Shown piece after piece: positions 46,524 to 55,813 of a stretch of 64,000 nucleotides of DNA; position 1 is the first letter of the stretch; each line of letters starts with the position of its first letter. Origin of the DNA: Lachnospiraceae bacterium (GTDB lineage Bacteria; Bacillota; Clostridia; Lachnospirales; Lachnospiraceae); NCBI GenBank assembly GCA_018056425.1, contig JAGPFR010000006.1:24643-88642 (forward strand), written 5' to 3'. The notes below the pieces were generated by a model. It worked only from the letters and a program-made list of their open reading frames with translations, was not told where the DNA came from and made no database searches. Made by a program: the position numbers and the translations under genes.

Positions 46524-47081
46524 ATGCTTTTCAAAAGACTTTTTTCAGGTGATTCTTTCAAAGGAACATATTCGTATCTTGATACGCAACGTAAATATGA
46601 GATAGCAAGAACAATTCTGTTTTTTGCAATCTCATTCGGTATATTCATCGCAGGATATATTTCAACTGGAACGAGGAAAAATCTTCTTACCATTGTTGCG
46701 GTGCTTGGAATGCTTCCCGCATCAAAGAGCCTTGTTTCCGTGATCATGTTCTGCAGATTCAAAAGTTTTAAAGATCATATTGATCAGAAGGGCGTATTGT
46801 CTGCTTATGATATGGTATTTACTTCAGAGAAGGTCAATTACCATGTCTCGCATTTATGTGTATCGGGCGGATGCATTATCGGATATACAGAGCAAAAATC
46901 GTTTAACGAAAATGCTTTTAAGGACCACATTCAGGCATTTTTATCAGCGGAAAAGATTACTGATATGACAGTCAAAGTCTTCACCGATAAAAAAGCTTAT
47001 TTAAACCGTATCGGGTCGCTGACTGCATCCGACAAATCGGATGCAGCATGCATGAATGTTTTAAAACAGATCGTTTTATAA
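46524..47081 (+). CDS. hypothetical membrane protein, 185 residues
   Basis: I do not recognise this protein. It has two hydrophobic segments (about 33-52 and 58-78) after a short basic front, and a soluble C-terminal part of about 100 residues with SEKVNYHVSHLCVSGG and VFTDKKAYLNRI. It lies between the SDR and the pseudouridine synthase, with only one base between its stop and the next start, so it is probably expressed with them. The ATG at 46524 is preferred; a TTG at 46518 is also in frame. Confidence 0.7.
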   Translation: MLFKRLFSGDSFKGTYSYLDTQRKYEIARTILFFAISFGIFIAGYISTGTRKNLLTIVAVLGMLPASKSLVSVIMFCRFKSFKDHIDQKGVLSAYDMVFTSEKVNYHVSHLCVSGGCIIGYTEQKSFNENAFKDHIQAFLSAEKITDMTVKVFTDKKAYLNRIGSLTASDKSDAACMNVLKQIVL

Positions 47082-47082
47082 T

Positions 47083-48048
47083 ATGAAACAGATTACAGTC
47101 ACAAATGATATGGCATCCCAGCGTCTTGATAAGTATCTTCAAAGACTTCTTCCGGCATGCCCCAAAAGCCTTATATATAAACAGCTTCGTAAGAAAAACA
47201 TCACACTTAACTCATCCAGGGCAACAGGAAATGAGATAGTAAAAACGGGTGATGTTATAAATGTATTCTTTTCCGATGAGACATATGAAAAGTTTTCAAA
47301 GGGAGAGGAGATTGATACAGCCCTTTTTGAGAAGGCATATGCTTCAATAAAGGGAATGGGTGTTGTATATGAGGATGAGAAAATAGTTGTATTTAATAAG
47401 CCGGCGAATGTTCTTTCTCAAACTGCAGACCATAAAGATCTGTCGGTAAATGAATATCTGATCGGTTACCTGCTTTCGAAAGGGGCTGCATCCAAAGAAT
47501 CATTGCAGCAATTCAGGCCATCCGTATGCAACAGGCTTGACCGCAATACTTCAGGCCTTATCCTGTGCTCCAAAACCTTCGAAGGATCCAGATATCTGTC
47601 TGATAAAATTGCCGGAAAAGATCTCGAAAAATATTATCTTGCACTTGTTTCAGGTAACTTTAACGGCCCTTCTGAAGACATTAAATATGTTATCAAAGAT
47701 GAAAAAGAAAACAAACTTTTATTTGTGACGGAAGATACTCCGGGAGCAATGCTTATAAAGACGGGTTTTGCACCCGTTAAATGCAGTGAAGAGGTATCAC
47801 TTGTAAAGGTAAGACTCTATACCGGCAAATCCCATCAGATCAGGGCTCATTTAAGTCATCTTGGCTTTCCCATTCTGGGTGACAGAAAATACGGCGATGA
47901 AAAGAGCGCATCCATGGCCAAACGTCAGATGCTTCATTCTTACAGAACTGTTCTTGAAGAAAATATCGACCTGACAGCACCCATGCCTGCCGATATGATG
48001 AATATAGCATCATCCAAACTCGGAATCAGTAAGGAAGACAGCGTATGA
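47083..48048 (+). CDS. RluA-family pseudouridine synthase
   Basis: The 321-residue enzyme has an N-terminal S4 RNA-binding domain (SQRLDKYLQRLLPACPKS in shorter blocks, GDVINVFF) and the RluA catalytic domain. The active motif reads NRLDRNTSGL, with the catalytic Asp; most relatives have HRLDRDTSG, so two neighbours differ. HQIRAHLSHLGFPILGDRKYG marks the C-terminal part. It makes pseudouridine in rRNA or tRNA; whether it is RluC or RluD type cannot be judged. The stop overlaps the recU start (ATGA). Confidence 0.9.
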   Translation: MKQITVTNDMASQRLDKYLQRLLPACPKSLIYKQLRKKNITLNSSRATGNEIVKTGDVINVFFSDETYEKFSKGEEIDTALFEKAYASIKGMGVVYEDEKIVVFNKPANVLSQTADHKDLSVNEYLIGYLLSKGAASKESLQQFRPSVCNRLDRNTSGLILCSKTFEGSRYLSDKIAGKDLEKYYLALVSGNFNGPSEDIKYVIKDEKENKLLFVTEDTPGAMLIKTGFAPVKCSEEVSLVKVRLYTGKSHQIRAHLSHLGFPILGDRKYGDEKSASMAKRQMLHSYRTVLEENIDLTAPMPADMMNIASSKLGISKEDSV

Positions 48049-48584
48049 CCACCTGGAAATCAAGAGGTCTCAGAGGATCCACTCTTGAAGACCTCATTAA
48101 CAGAAGCAATGAAAAATATGACGAAGCCGGTCTTGCGCTGGTTCAGAAGATCCCGACTCCCATAACTCCGATAAACATAGATAAAGAAACAAGACATATA
48201 ACCCTTGCGTATTTTGATCAGAAGAGTACGGTTGACTATATCGGAGCTGTTCAGGGAATTCCGATCTGTTTTGATGCAAAAGAGTGTGCTTCCGATACAT
48301 TTGCCCTTAATAATATCCATGCTCATCAGGTTGAGTTCATGAGAAAATTTGAAAAACAGGGCGGTATAGCATTCTTTCTGATCTATTTTACGGGAAGAGA
48401 TGAGCTTTACTATTTACCGCTTCAGATGCTTGAATTCTTCTGGGAAAGAGCGGAGAATGGAGGAAGAAAATCCTTCAGACATGATGAACTTAATCCCGAT
48501 TATATAATCAAAGAAAATCCGGGGATTCCGGTTCCGTATCTTGATAAAGTCAATCAGGACCTTGCGGACAGACCTGAAAACTGA
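48045..48584 (+). CDS. recU: Holliday junction resolvase RecU
   Basis: The 179-residue nuclease has the RecU pattern: RGLRGSTLEDLINRSN at the N-terminus, KIPTPI, STVDYIGAVQG with the catalytic Asp, CFDAKECAS as the D-x-K part, and HAHQVEFM. It cuts Holliday junctions, probably with the RuvAB coded at 21638-23261. RecU is the rule in Bacilli, while many Clostridia use RuvC. It overlaps the preceding gene by 4 nt and is the end of that unit. Confidence 0.92.
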   Translation: MTTWKSRGLRGSTLEDLINRSNEKYDEAGLALVQKIPTPITPINIDKETRHITLAYFDQKSTVDYIGAVQGIPICFDAKECASDTFALNNIHAHQVEFMRKFEKQGGIAFFLIYFTGRDELYYLPLQMLEFFWERAENGGRKSFRHDELNPDYIIKENPGIPVPYLDKVNQDLADRPEN

Positions 48585-48694
48585 AAGTTCTGATTTCCAA
48601 TTTAGTCACAAATTTCTGATCATTAAACTTTTATAAGCTCCGTTATATTGATAAAATAATGTAAATATAGTTCCATTATCTTTGGAGGGTTATT

Positions 48695-50629
48695 ATGGGG
48701 TTGATCAAGACTAATGATAATTGTATCGGATGCAACAAATGTATCAGAGCCTGCAGCTGTTTCGGTGCCAATGTCGCTGCCGAGAAAGACAGGGGCAATG
48801 TTATTGAAGTAGATCCCAAGAAGTGCATCGCATGCGGTGCATGTATAGATGCGTGCGAACATAAAGCAAGAGAATATGAAGATGATGTTGAGAAATTCTT
48901 CGCAGATCTTCAGAAAGGCCAGAAGATTTCGGTTATCATCGCGCCTGCTTTTCTTGCAAATTATCCCAGAGATTACGAGAAGTATCTTGGCATGCTCAAA
49001 AAGCTCGGCGTCAATCGTTTTATCAGTGTTTCATTCGGTGCCGATATCACAACCTGGGCATATATCAAATATATAACCGAAAATAAATTCTATGGCGGTA
49101 TTTCCCAGCCGTGTCCCGCAGTTGTAGGGTATATCGAAAAATATCTTCCCGAACTGCTTCCCAAACTTATGCCTGTTCACAGTCCCATGATGTGTGCGGC
49201 TATTTATTCCAAGAAATACTTGGGCATTACCGATAAATTGGCCTTTATCAGCCCTTGTATAGCCAAAAAGAATGAGATAGACGATCCGAACAATCAGGGA
49301 TTTATCTCATATAATCTTACTTTCTCCAAACTCGTTGCATATCTTAAGACCCATCCTGTAAGCGGTGCTCAGCCTTTCACAGATGAGATTGAATACGGAC
49401 TCGGATCTATTTATCCCATGCCCGGCGGTCTTAAAGAAAATGTATACTGGCTTCTCGGAGAGGATGCTCTTGTCCGCCAGATGGAGGGCGAGCATCATAT
49501 GTACGAGTATCTGCGCCGTAATAAGGACCGCATTAAAGGCGGCAAGACCAAGTACCTCTTTATCGATGCCCTCAACTGTACGAACGGTTGTCTGTACGGA
49601 ACAGGTGTAGATAACCGCAAGACCATGGATGAAGAAGTATTTGAGACTATCCAGAAGGTTAAGGCTGACAGCAAGAATGAATCCAGGAAGTCTGCATGGG
49701 GCAGAAAGCTTACTCCGGATAAGAGACTTGCAGCGCTTAATAAGCAATTCAGCGATCTTAAACTCAGCGATTTTATAAGGAAATATACCGACAAAAGTAA
49801 AGAATGTTCATACAGGATTCCGTCCGAGGCAGAGATCAATCAGATATTCACAAAGATGCGCAAGAATACCGAGGAGAAGCGCCATATTGATTGTAACTGC
49901 TGCGGATATGACACTTGCCGTGATATGGCGATCGCTATAGCAAACGGATTCAGTCATCGTCATAATTGTGTCCATTATATTAAGGACAGAGCATATGAAG
50001 AGAAGGATAAAGCATTGGCACTTACAGAGCAGGTTCAGAATTCACACGATGAACTTGTTCAAAAGAAAGATTCCCTTACTTCCGGGATTAACGAAAACTT
50101 CAATAATCTGCTTAACTCCATCGGACAGATCCAGAAGATCAGTGAAGATAATGCTCAGCAAACCGGTAAGATTTCCGAATACATGGCAGAGGTTGATAAA
50201 TTTGCGGATAATCTCAGAACAGTGCTTTCAACCGTAGAAGGTTATCTGGATAAGCTTGAATCCAATAATGCGGATGTCATTGCCATTTCCAACCAGACCA
50301 ATTTGCTTGCACTGAATGCTTCGATTGAGGCAGCAAGAGCGGGAGAGGCAGGAAGAGGATTTGCGGTTGTAGCGGATGAGATCAAGAATCTTGCCGAGAA
50401 TTCAAATGTTACGGCAAACGATTCCAATAAGAACAATCAGGACATAAAAGAGACAATAACTAAACTGATAGAAGAATCCGACAGACTTGCTCAGATTGTA
50501 AAGAATGTAAACTCCAGGGCCGAAAACCTTGTTGCATCATCGGAAGAAACAGCAACATCCATAAATATGATGACTGCAGTAACCGAAGATGTGGAAGATT
50601 CTTTAAAACAGCTTCTTGATTCGTTTTAA
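48695..50629 (+). CDS. ferredoxin / H-cluster domain / FeS / methyl-accepting chemotaxis fusion
   Basis: This 644-residue soluble protein joins four modules. (1) Two [4Fe-4S] ferredoxin motifs: Cys10, 13, 16, 20 and Cys44, 47, 50, 54. (2) A [FeFe]-hydrogenase H-cluster domain (about 75-320). L1 reads SQPCPAVV (Cys140), where TSCCP is usual, so the proton-relay Cys is Pro; L2 reads SPCIAKKNE (Cys188); L3 reads LNCTNGC (Cys295, Cys299). All four cluster ligands remain. (3) A small FeS domain with CNCCGYDTC from residue 400. (4) An MCP signalling hairpin: [16 protein letters not shown] near 540. It lacks membrane segments and looks like a cytosolic redox or H2 sensor for chemotaxis, related to sensory (group C) hydrogenases. 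TTGGAGGG is the ribosome site. Confidence 0.9.
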   Translation: MGLIKTNDNCIGCNKCIRACSCFGANVAAEKDRGNVIEVDPKKCIACGACIDACEHKAREYEDDVEKFFADLQKGQKISVIIAPAFLANYPRDYEKYLGMLKKLGVNRFISVSFGADITTWAYIKYITENKFYGGISQPCPAVVGYIEKYLPELLPKLMPVHSPMMCAAIYSKKYLGITDKLAFISPCIAKKNEIDDPNNQGFISYNLTFSKLVAYLKTHPVSGAQPFTDEIEYGLGSIYPMPGGLKENVYWLLGEDALVRQMEGEHHMYEYLRRNKDRIKGGKTKYLFIDALNCTNGCLYGTGVDNRKTMDEEVFETIQKVKADSKNESRKSAWGRKLTPDKRLAALNKQFSDLKLSDFIRKYTDKSKECSYRIPSEAEINQIFTKMRKNTEEKRHIDCNCCGYDTCRDMAIAIANGFSHRHNCVHYIKDRAYEEKDKALALTEQVQNSHDELVQKKDSLTSGINENFNNLLNSIGQIQKISEDNAQQTGKISEYMAEVDKFADNLRTVLSTVEGYLDKLESNNADVIAISNQTNLLALNASIEAARAGEAGRGFAVVADEIKNLAENSNVTANDSNKNNQDIKETITKLIEESDRLAQIVKNVNSRAENLVASSEETATSINMMTAVTEDVEDSLKQLLDSF

Positions 50630-50644
50630 TCAGGTATATTAATA

Positions 50645-50675
50645 AGAAAAATCCGCTATATATGCGGATTTTTCT
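50645..50675. terminator. bidirectional terminator
   Basis: AGAAAAATCCGC, TATATAT loop, GCGGATTTTTCT, with T on the plus side and A upstream. It serves the sensor gene (+) and the convergent membrane-protein gene (-). Confidence 0.88.
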
Positions 50676-50687
50676 TTTTGTTAATTA

Positions 50688-51890
50688 TCAAATACCATAA
50701 TTACTTACAGATATCATGATCTTGTAATCGTAAAGATCTGTTTCATTTAAATAGATAAAAATGCCATGATCCTTCTGAGATATATAATCATTTATATTAT
50801 GTTCTCCATCCCTGTATCTAAGGATCATTTTCTCCAGAATGCCGTCCGGCAAAGTGTTTTGTCCGTTTAACCCGTTTACCAGATCATAAATAACACTTAG
50901 ATCATCTTCAAAATTCATTTGTCTTGTGATCGTCATTGAATCGTGATAGATCTCATGATCAAGGCTGAGTTCATACTCTAATCCGATACCGGAAGCAGAA
51001 TTGTCGTTATCGGCCCGGTAAAACCTGACACTTTTGGGTTCGTAGGAATAACCCAGATCCCTTTCGTATCCGTATGAACTTAAGAATGCTTCGTCATCTG
51101 CAATCGCATCCGGAAGCAATTCACTGTAGATCGCATAATTGGTCTTACCGTTATTCATCAGTAAGATCGCAACCAACGCATATATTGCACATTTCAAAAA
51201 CCAGAAAAGAAGTCCGGAGAAAATACCGGTGCTGTAATAGTTTTGTTCGGGATCGTATTTAAAATATGAGGATGGAAGCTTAAAGTCCTCATCTTGTGTT
51301 TTCTTTTCGTTATAACCGGTAAAATATGATCCGCTTTCATGAATCTGTTCGGATTCCTTACAATCTGTAAGAACTTTTATGATCTTAAAGCTGTTTTTGT
51401 CTATCAGATTATCGATATGTTCGATCTTTGAAGCATATCTGCCATGAATCCACCTTTCGGTTTTTTCACCGGAGAATCTTATGAGTCTGTGCGTCTGAAC
51501 ACGAACTCTGTATTTGATAAAGTAGAATGTCCTGTTTTCTTTAACAAAAACCTTGGTTCTTCCAATCGGTGAGAGAACAAAATACAAAAGAACGGATATT
51601 AAGCAAACTGTTTCCAAAACCAAACCCACGGTGGGGATGGAAAAGTTGATATATTTAATATACAGGTATTTTTCCTGATATATAAAGAAAAGACCGGGGA
51701 TCAAAAAGACTACAATGATCAGGTCAAGAAAGAAGAAGATCGCGAACTTTCTGATAAATTCTATTATCCTGTATTTTGCACTGTTTTCGTCAGGAAAATA
51801 GTACTCCCTTACAGGAACCGCATTTTCGGATTTTTCTTTATTCGGATTAACATATACTGTTTTTTCTTTTCCGAAGTATACAGAATCCAT
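50688..51890 (-). CDS. membrane protein of unknown function, 400 residues
   Basis: I do not recognise this protein. It has two close hydrophobic segments (about 47-70 and 84-107) after an N-terminal soluble stretch, a long soluble middle (about 110-225) with many basic and aromatic residues, a third segment (about 226-246), and an outer or second soluble C-terminal part rich in Tyr, Asp and Asn. AAAGGA before the ATG is the ribosome site. It is alone on this strand, between the H-cluster sensor and the his operon. The A/T-rich DNA and lack of known relatives suggest an accessory gene. Confidence 0.75.
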   Translation of the reverse strand: MDSVYFGKEKTVYVNPNKEKSENAVPVREYYFPDENSAKYRIIEFIRKFAIFFFLDLIIVVFLIPGLFFIYQEKYLYIKYINFSIPTVGLVLETVCLISVLLYFVLSPIGRTKVFVKENRTFYFIKYRVRVQTHRLIRFSGEKTERWIHGRYASKIEHIDNLIDKNSFKIIKVLTDCKESEQIHESGSYFTGYNEKKTQDEDFKLPSSYFKYDPEQNYYSTGIFSGLLFWFLKCAIYALVAILLMNNGKTNYAIYSELLPDAIADDEAFLSSYGYERDLGYSYEPKSVRFYRADNDNSASGIGLEYELSLDHEIYHDSMTITRQMNFEDDLSVIYDLVNGLNGQNTLPDGILEKMILRYRDGEHNINDYISQKDHGIFIYLNETDLYDYKIMISVSNYGI

Positions 51891-51968
51891 AATTATCCTT
51901 TCTTATACAGGTCTTTATCGATCATTTTAAGATAAAAATTTGTAGTATAATATGAGTGTTTTTTATTG

Positions 51969-51997
51969 TTGACATATAGTAAAACGGTCTGTATAAT
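51969..51997 (+). promoter_or_regulatory. consensus promoter of the his operon
   Basis: TTGACA (51969-51974), exactly 17 bp, TATAAT (51992-51997). It is the most perfect promoter in the window and drives hisZ-hisG-hisD-hisB-hisIE. A strong promoter like this is usually held down by a repressor or a leader. Confidence 0.85.
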
Positions 51998-52005
51998 TCA
52001 CTATA

Positions 52006-52029
52006 TTAGCATGTTAGCACATTAGCATA
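52006..52029 (+). repeat. three tandem TTAGCA boxes, 8-bp period, in the his leader
   Basis: TTAGCA begins at 52006, 52014 and 52022, each followed by two variable bases. The array starts 9 bp after the -10 box, at the likely transcription start, where a repressor would block. Candidate operator. Confidence 0.65.
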
Positions 52030-52035
52030 GTAAAG

Positions 52036-52061
52036 TGTGAAACATCTTTTTGTGAAACATC
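52036..52061 (+). repeat. TGTGAAACATC direct repeat in the his leader
   Basis: TGTGAAACATC occurs at 52036-52046 and 52051-52061, a 15-bp period, 40-60 bp before hisZ. It lies in the untranslated leader after the TTAGCA array. Role unknown. Confidence 0.65.
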
Positions 52062-52099
52062 AATATTTTACCATGAACAACAGTTAAAGTGAGAAATAT

Positions 52100-53230
52100 A
52101 TGAGTGATTTCAATAATAACTTACTTCATACTCCCGACGGTGTAAGGGATATCTACGGAAAAGAATATGACAATATCAAGTTTGTCAGAAAGACCATCTC
52201 CGATGTGATCTCGTCATACGGATATTCGGATATCCAGACTCCTTCATTTGAGTATTTCGATGTCTTTTCCAAAGAAGTCGGAACGATTCCTTCAAGGGAA
52301 CTTTATAAGTTCTTTGATAAGGATAATGAGACACTTGCGCTTCGTCCGGATTTTACGCCTTCGATCGCAAGATGTGCCGCCAAGTATTTCATGGATGATG
52401 ACAGAACTTTGAGATTTTCCTATATAGGCTCTACATTCCAGAATATTTCTTCGTTACAGGGCAAGTATTCCGAAATAACTCAGGAAGGCGCCGAACTTAT
52501 AGGAGACGGAAGCGTTCAGGCCGATGCAGAGATGGTATCACTTCTTATTGAAAGCCTTCTTAAGACCGGTCTTGAAAATTTCAGGGTATCTATCGGAGAA
52601 GTTGATTATTTTAAGGGACTTTGCAGTGAAGCAAAGCTTTCCATTGATGAAGAAAGAGATTTAAGAGATCTTATTTCTTCCAAGAACCCCATTGCGGCAT
52701 CGGACCTTCTCGGAAGATGCGATATAAGCGATGAGATGAGAGATAAGCTCCTCAGGATCACAGATACATTCGCCGATCATTCCATGCTTTCAGAGCTTGC
52801 AACATCTGCAGGAAATGATATTTCCAAGAATGCGATCGAAAGACTGTGCAAACTCTTTGAACTCCTTAAGATCCGCGGATATGAAAAGTATGTTTCATTC
52901 GATCTCGGAATGCTCTCCAAGTACCAGTATTACACCGGAATAGTATTCAAAGCCTTTGCTCTCGGAGCAGGTTCTCCAATAGCAATGGGCGGAAGATACG
53001 ATCAGCTCCTGTCTTATTTTGGCAAAAATGCAGCCGCAGTCGGATTTGTTATTCTTCCCGATGAAGTTGAAAAGCTTCTTGAAAGACAGGGATTTTCATT
53101 TCCGGATGCCTCGAGCGTTTGTGAGATCTTCTATAAAGATGGCGACGCAGCATCTTATGAGGAGGCAGTGAAAAAGGCCGCAGATATCAGAGGTAAGGGC
53201 GGAAGAGCCGCCGTTTGTGCACAGAAGTGA
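52100..53230 (+). CDS. hisZ: ATP phosphoribosyltransferase regulatory subunit
   Basis: The 376-residue paralogue of histidyl-tRNA synthetase has LLHTPDGVRDIYG, TPSFEYFDVF, LRPDFTPSIAR, and YYTGIVFKAFALG then MGGRYDQLL, but lacks the class II tRNA anticodon domain. HisZ is needed by the short form of HisG, which follows, to give activity and histidine feedback. It opens the his operon, after the promoter at 51969. The ribosome site is weak (AGTGAG). Confidence 0.93.
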   Translation: MSDFNNNLLHTPDGVRDIYGKEYDNIKFVRKTISDVISSYGYSDIQTPSFEYFDVFSKEVGTIPSRELYKFFDKDNETLALRPDFTPSIARCAAKYFMDDDRTLRFSYIGSTFQNISSLQGKYSEITQEGAELIGDGSVQADAEMVSLLIESLLKTGLENFRVSIGEVDYFKGLCSEAKLSIDEERDLRDLISSKNPIAASDLLGRCDISDEMRDKLLRITDTFADHSMLSELATSAGNDISKNAIERLCKLFELLKIRGYEKYVSFDLGMLSKYQYYTGIVFKAFALGAGSPIAMGGRYDQLLSYFGKNAAAVGFVILPDEVEKLLERQGFSFPDASSVCEIFYKDGDAASYEEAVKKAADIRGKGGRAAVCAQK

Positions 53231-53238
53231 GGATGTTT

Positions 53239-53886
53239 ATGAACAGTTACGACGATTATCTTACATTTGCGCTCGGTAAGGGCCGTTTATCCAATAAAAC
53301 AATGGAACTTTTTGAGAAGATCGGTATCACATGTGAAGAGATGAAGGATCCTTCCTCAAGAAAGCTGATCTTCACAAGCGAAGAGACCAAGACCAGATTT
53401 TTCCTGTCAAAAGGTCCGGATGTTCCAACTTATGTCGAGTACGGCTCAGCCGATATCGGAGTTGTCGGAAGAGATACGATACTCGAAGAAAACAGAAATG
53501 TTTATGAGATATTGGACCTCGGATTCGGAAAATGCAGGATGTGCGTATGCGGTCCACATTCCGCTGCGGATAAACTTCTCCATCATGAGAGAATAAGAGT
53601 TGCAAGTAAATACCCCGTAATTGCCAAGGAGTATTTCAATAATAAGAAGAATCAGACAGTTGATATCATCAAGTTGAACGGAAGCGTCGAACTCGGACCC
53701 ATCGTAGGACTTGCAGATGTCATTGTAGATATAGTAGAAACAGGTTCCACCTTAAAAGAAAACGGACTTGAAGTTCTCGAAGAGATCTGTCCTCTTTCTG
53801 CACGAATGATCGTAAATCCCGTTAGCATGCAGCTTAAGGGAGACAGGATAGCGGAGCTTGTTCACAAACTCAAAGAACAGTTATAA
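53239..53886 (+). CDS. hisG: ATP phosphoribosyltransferase, short catalytic form
   Basis: The 215-residue enzyme joins ATP and PRPP, the first His step. It has FALGKGRLSNKTMELF, GSADIGVVGRDTILE, VASKYP and the PRPP loop DVIVDIVETGSTLKENGL in shorter blocks (IVETGSTL). It lacks the C-terminal regulatory domain of the long form, matching the presence of hisZ. The ATG at 53239 follows GTGAGG (53227-53232); ATG 53233 is an alternative. Confidence 0.96.
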   Translation: MNSYDDYLTFALGKGRLSNKTMELFEKIGITCEEMKDPSSRKLIFTSEETKTRFFLSKGPDVPTYVEYGSADIGVVGRDTILEENRNVYEILDLGFGKCRMCVCGPHSAADKLLHHERIRVASKYPVIAKEYFNNKKNQTVDIIKLNGSVELGPIVGLADVIVDIVETGSTLKENGLEVLEEICPLSARMIVNPVSMQLKGDRIAELVHKLKEQL

Positions 53887-53904
53887 ATCCAGGAGGAATA
53901 TTAT

Positions 53905-55197
53905 ATGAAGATCGTAAATCTGACTCAGGATTCGATCGCTGAGATCCAGAGTGCACTCTTAAAGCGCTCACCTGCCCAGTACACCGAATATGAATCCAAA
54001 GTAAATGATATTCTCGCAAATATCAGAGAAAACGGAGACAAGGCACTTTTTGATTATACTTCACAGTTTGACGGATTTAACCTTACTCCCGAGAACATAC
54101 GGGTCACAAGGGCAGAGATCGACGAAGCATATACCAAACTTGATAAAGAATATATAGAAGTACTCAGGGAAGCAGCTGCAAATATCAGATCATTCCATGA
54201 AAAACAGCTCAGAAACAGCTGGTTTGAAACAAAGCCCGACGGATCCCTTCTCGGCATGAAGATCACCGCTATCGAAAGACTCGGTGTATATGTACCCGGA
54301 GGAAAAGCAGCTTATCCCTCATCCGTACTTATGAATATCGTTCCTGCCAAGGTTGCGGGCGTTGACAGGATCATCATGTGTACTCCTCCGGGTAAGACCG
54401 GAGTCATCGATCCCGGCACTCTTGTTGCAGCTGATATCGCCGGTGCAGATGAGATCTACAGGGCAGGTGGTGCCCAGGCAATCGGAGCTATGGCATTCGG
54501 AACAGAGTCCATTCCCAAGGTATATAAGATCACAGGCCCCGGCAATATATTCGTTGCCCTTGCCAAGAAAGCTGTATACGGCTTTGTAAGTATCGATTCC
54601 ATCGCAGGTCCCTCCGAAGTAATGGTTCTTGCAGATGAAACCGCTAATGCGCATTATGTAGCTGCAGATCTTTTAAGCCAGGCTGAGCACGATGAACTTG
54701 CAAGTGCTATACTTGTAACTACCGACAAAGCTCTTGCAGATAAAGTAAATGAAGAGATAGAAGAGTATCTCAAGACTCTCTCAAGAGCTGAGATCATCAG
54801 AAAATCCCTTGATAATTACGGATACATCCTTATAGCCGATAATATGGATGAAGCAATAGACACAGTAAATACCGTGGCAAGCGAACACCTTGAAGTTCTT
54901 ACCGCTAATCCTTTTGAGTTAATGACAAAGATCCGTAATGCGGGAGCTATTTTCCTCGGAGAATACTCGTCAGAACCTCTCGGTGATTATTTTGCCGGTC
55001 CAAATCACATACTTCCCACCAACGGAACCGCAAGATTCTTCAGCCCGGTTAATGTTGATGATTTCATTAAAAAGAGTTCCGTTATATACTATTCAAAGGA
55101 CGCTCTTGAGCGTGATTCAAAGAAGATTCAGCTGTTTGCCAATAATGAAGGTCTTACCGCACATGCAAACAGTATAAAAGTACGTTTTGAGGACTGA
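53905..55197 (+). CDS. hisD: histidinol dehydrogenase
   Basis: The 430-residue zinc enzyme does the last two steps, histidinol to histidine, with NAD. Motifs: [20 protein letters not shown] in shorter blocks ([15 protein letters not shown]), [43 protein letters not shown] with zinc ligands Gln and His, NHILPT, and a C-terminal SEHLEV earlier. AGGAGG sets the start. hisC is not beside it. Confidence 0.97.
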   Translation: MKIVNLTQDSIAEIQSALLKRSPAQYTEYESKVNDILANIRENGDKALFDYTSQFDGFNLTPENIRVTRAEIDEAYTKLDKEYIEVLREAAANIRSFHEKQLRNSWFETKPDGSLLGMKITAIERLGVYVPGGKAAYPSSVLMNIVPAKVAGVDRIIMCTPPGKTGVIDPGTLVAADIAGADEIYRAGGAQAIGAMAFGTESIPKVYKITGPGNIFVALAKKAVYGFVSIDSIAGPSEVMVLADETANAHYVAADLLSQAEHDELASAILVTTDKALADKVNEEIEEYLKTLSRAEIIRKSLDNYGYILIADNMDEAIDTVNTVASEHLEVLTANPFELMTKIRNAGAIFLGEYSSEPLGDYFAGPNHILPTNGTARFFSPVNVDDFIKKSSVIYYSKDALERDSKKIQLFANNEGLTAHANSIKVRFED

Positions 55198-55213
55198 TTA
55201 AAGGAGACTGAAT

Positions 55214-55813
55214 ATGCCTTCAAAGAAGATTAGAAAAGCAGATGTTTCCAGAAAAACCGGAGAAACAGATATCAAGATAAGCCTTAATATCGACGGAAAC
55301 GGTAAGAATTCGGTGAATACCGGAATAGGTTTCTTCGATCATATGCTCAGTGCATTTGCAAAGCACGGCTTATTTGATCTTAAATGCTCAGTTAACGGTG
55401 ATCTTAACGTGGACGGACATCACAGCGTAGAGGATACCGGAATAGTTCTCGGAAACGCCATTAAGAAAGCGGTCGGAGACAAGATGGGCATTAACAGATA
55501 CGGATATTTCGTTCTTCCCATGGATGAGGTTCTTGTACTTTGCAGTATTGATCTGTGTGACAGACCCTATCTTGGATTTGATTATGAATTCAGGGTTCCC
55601 ATGATCGGAGATCTTGATACCGAACTTGTTAAGGAATTCTTCTATGCCGTTAGTTATTCCGCCGGAATGAATCTGCACATTAAGGTATTATCTGACGGAA
55701 ATGCACATCACATAACCGAGGCTATGTTTAAGGCGTTTTCAAAGGCGCTTGATATGGCTACAACGACCGATCCCAGGATCACAGGAGTTCTCTCAACGAA
55801 AGGAGCTCTGTAA
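55214..55813 (+). CDS. hisB: imidazoleglycerol-phosphate dehydratase
   Basis: The 199-residue single-function dehydratase removes water from imidazoleglycerol phosphate. It has [29 protein letters not shown] with metal His, [25 protein letters not shown], and a C-terminal [15 protein letters not shown] with the second metal His cluster. The phosphatase domain of the enteric HisB is absent. AAAGGAG is the ribosome site. The stop overlaps the next start by one base (TAATG). Confidence 0.97.
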   Translation: MPSKKIRKADVSRKTGETDIKISLNIDGNGKNSVNTGIGFFDHMLSAFAKHGLFDLKCSVNGDLNVDGHHSVEDTGIVLGNAIKKAVGDKMGINRYGYFVLPMDEVLVLCSIDLCDRPYLGFDYEFRVPMIGDLDTELVKEFFYAVSYSAGMNLHIKVLSDGNAHHITEAMFKAFSKALDMATTTDPRITGVLSTKGAL

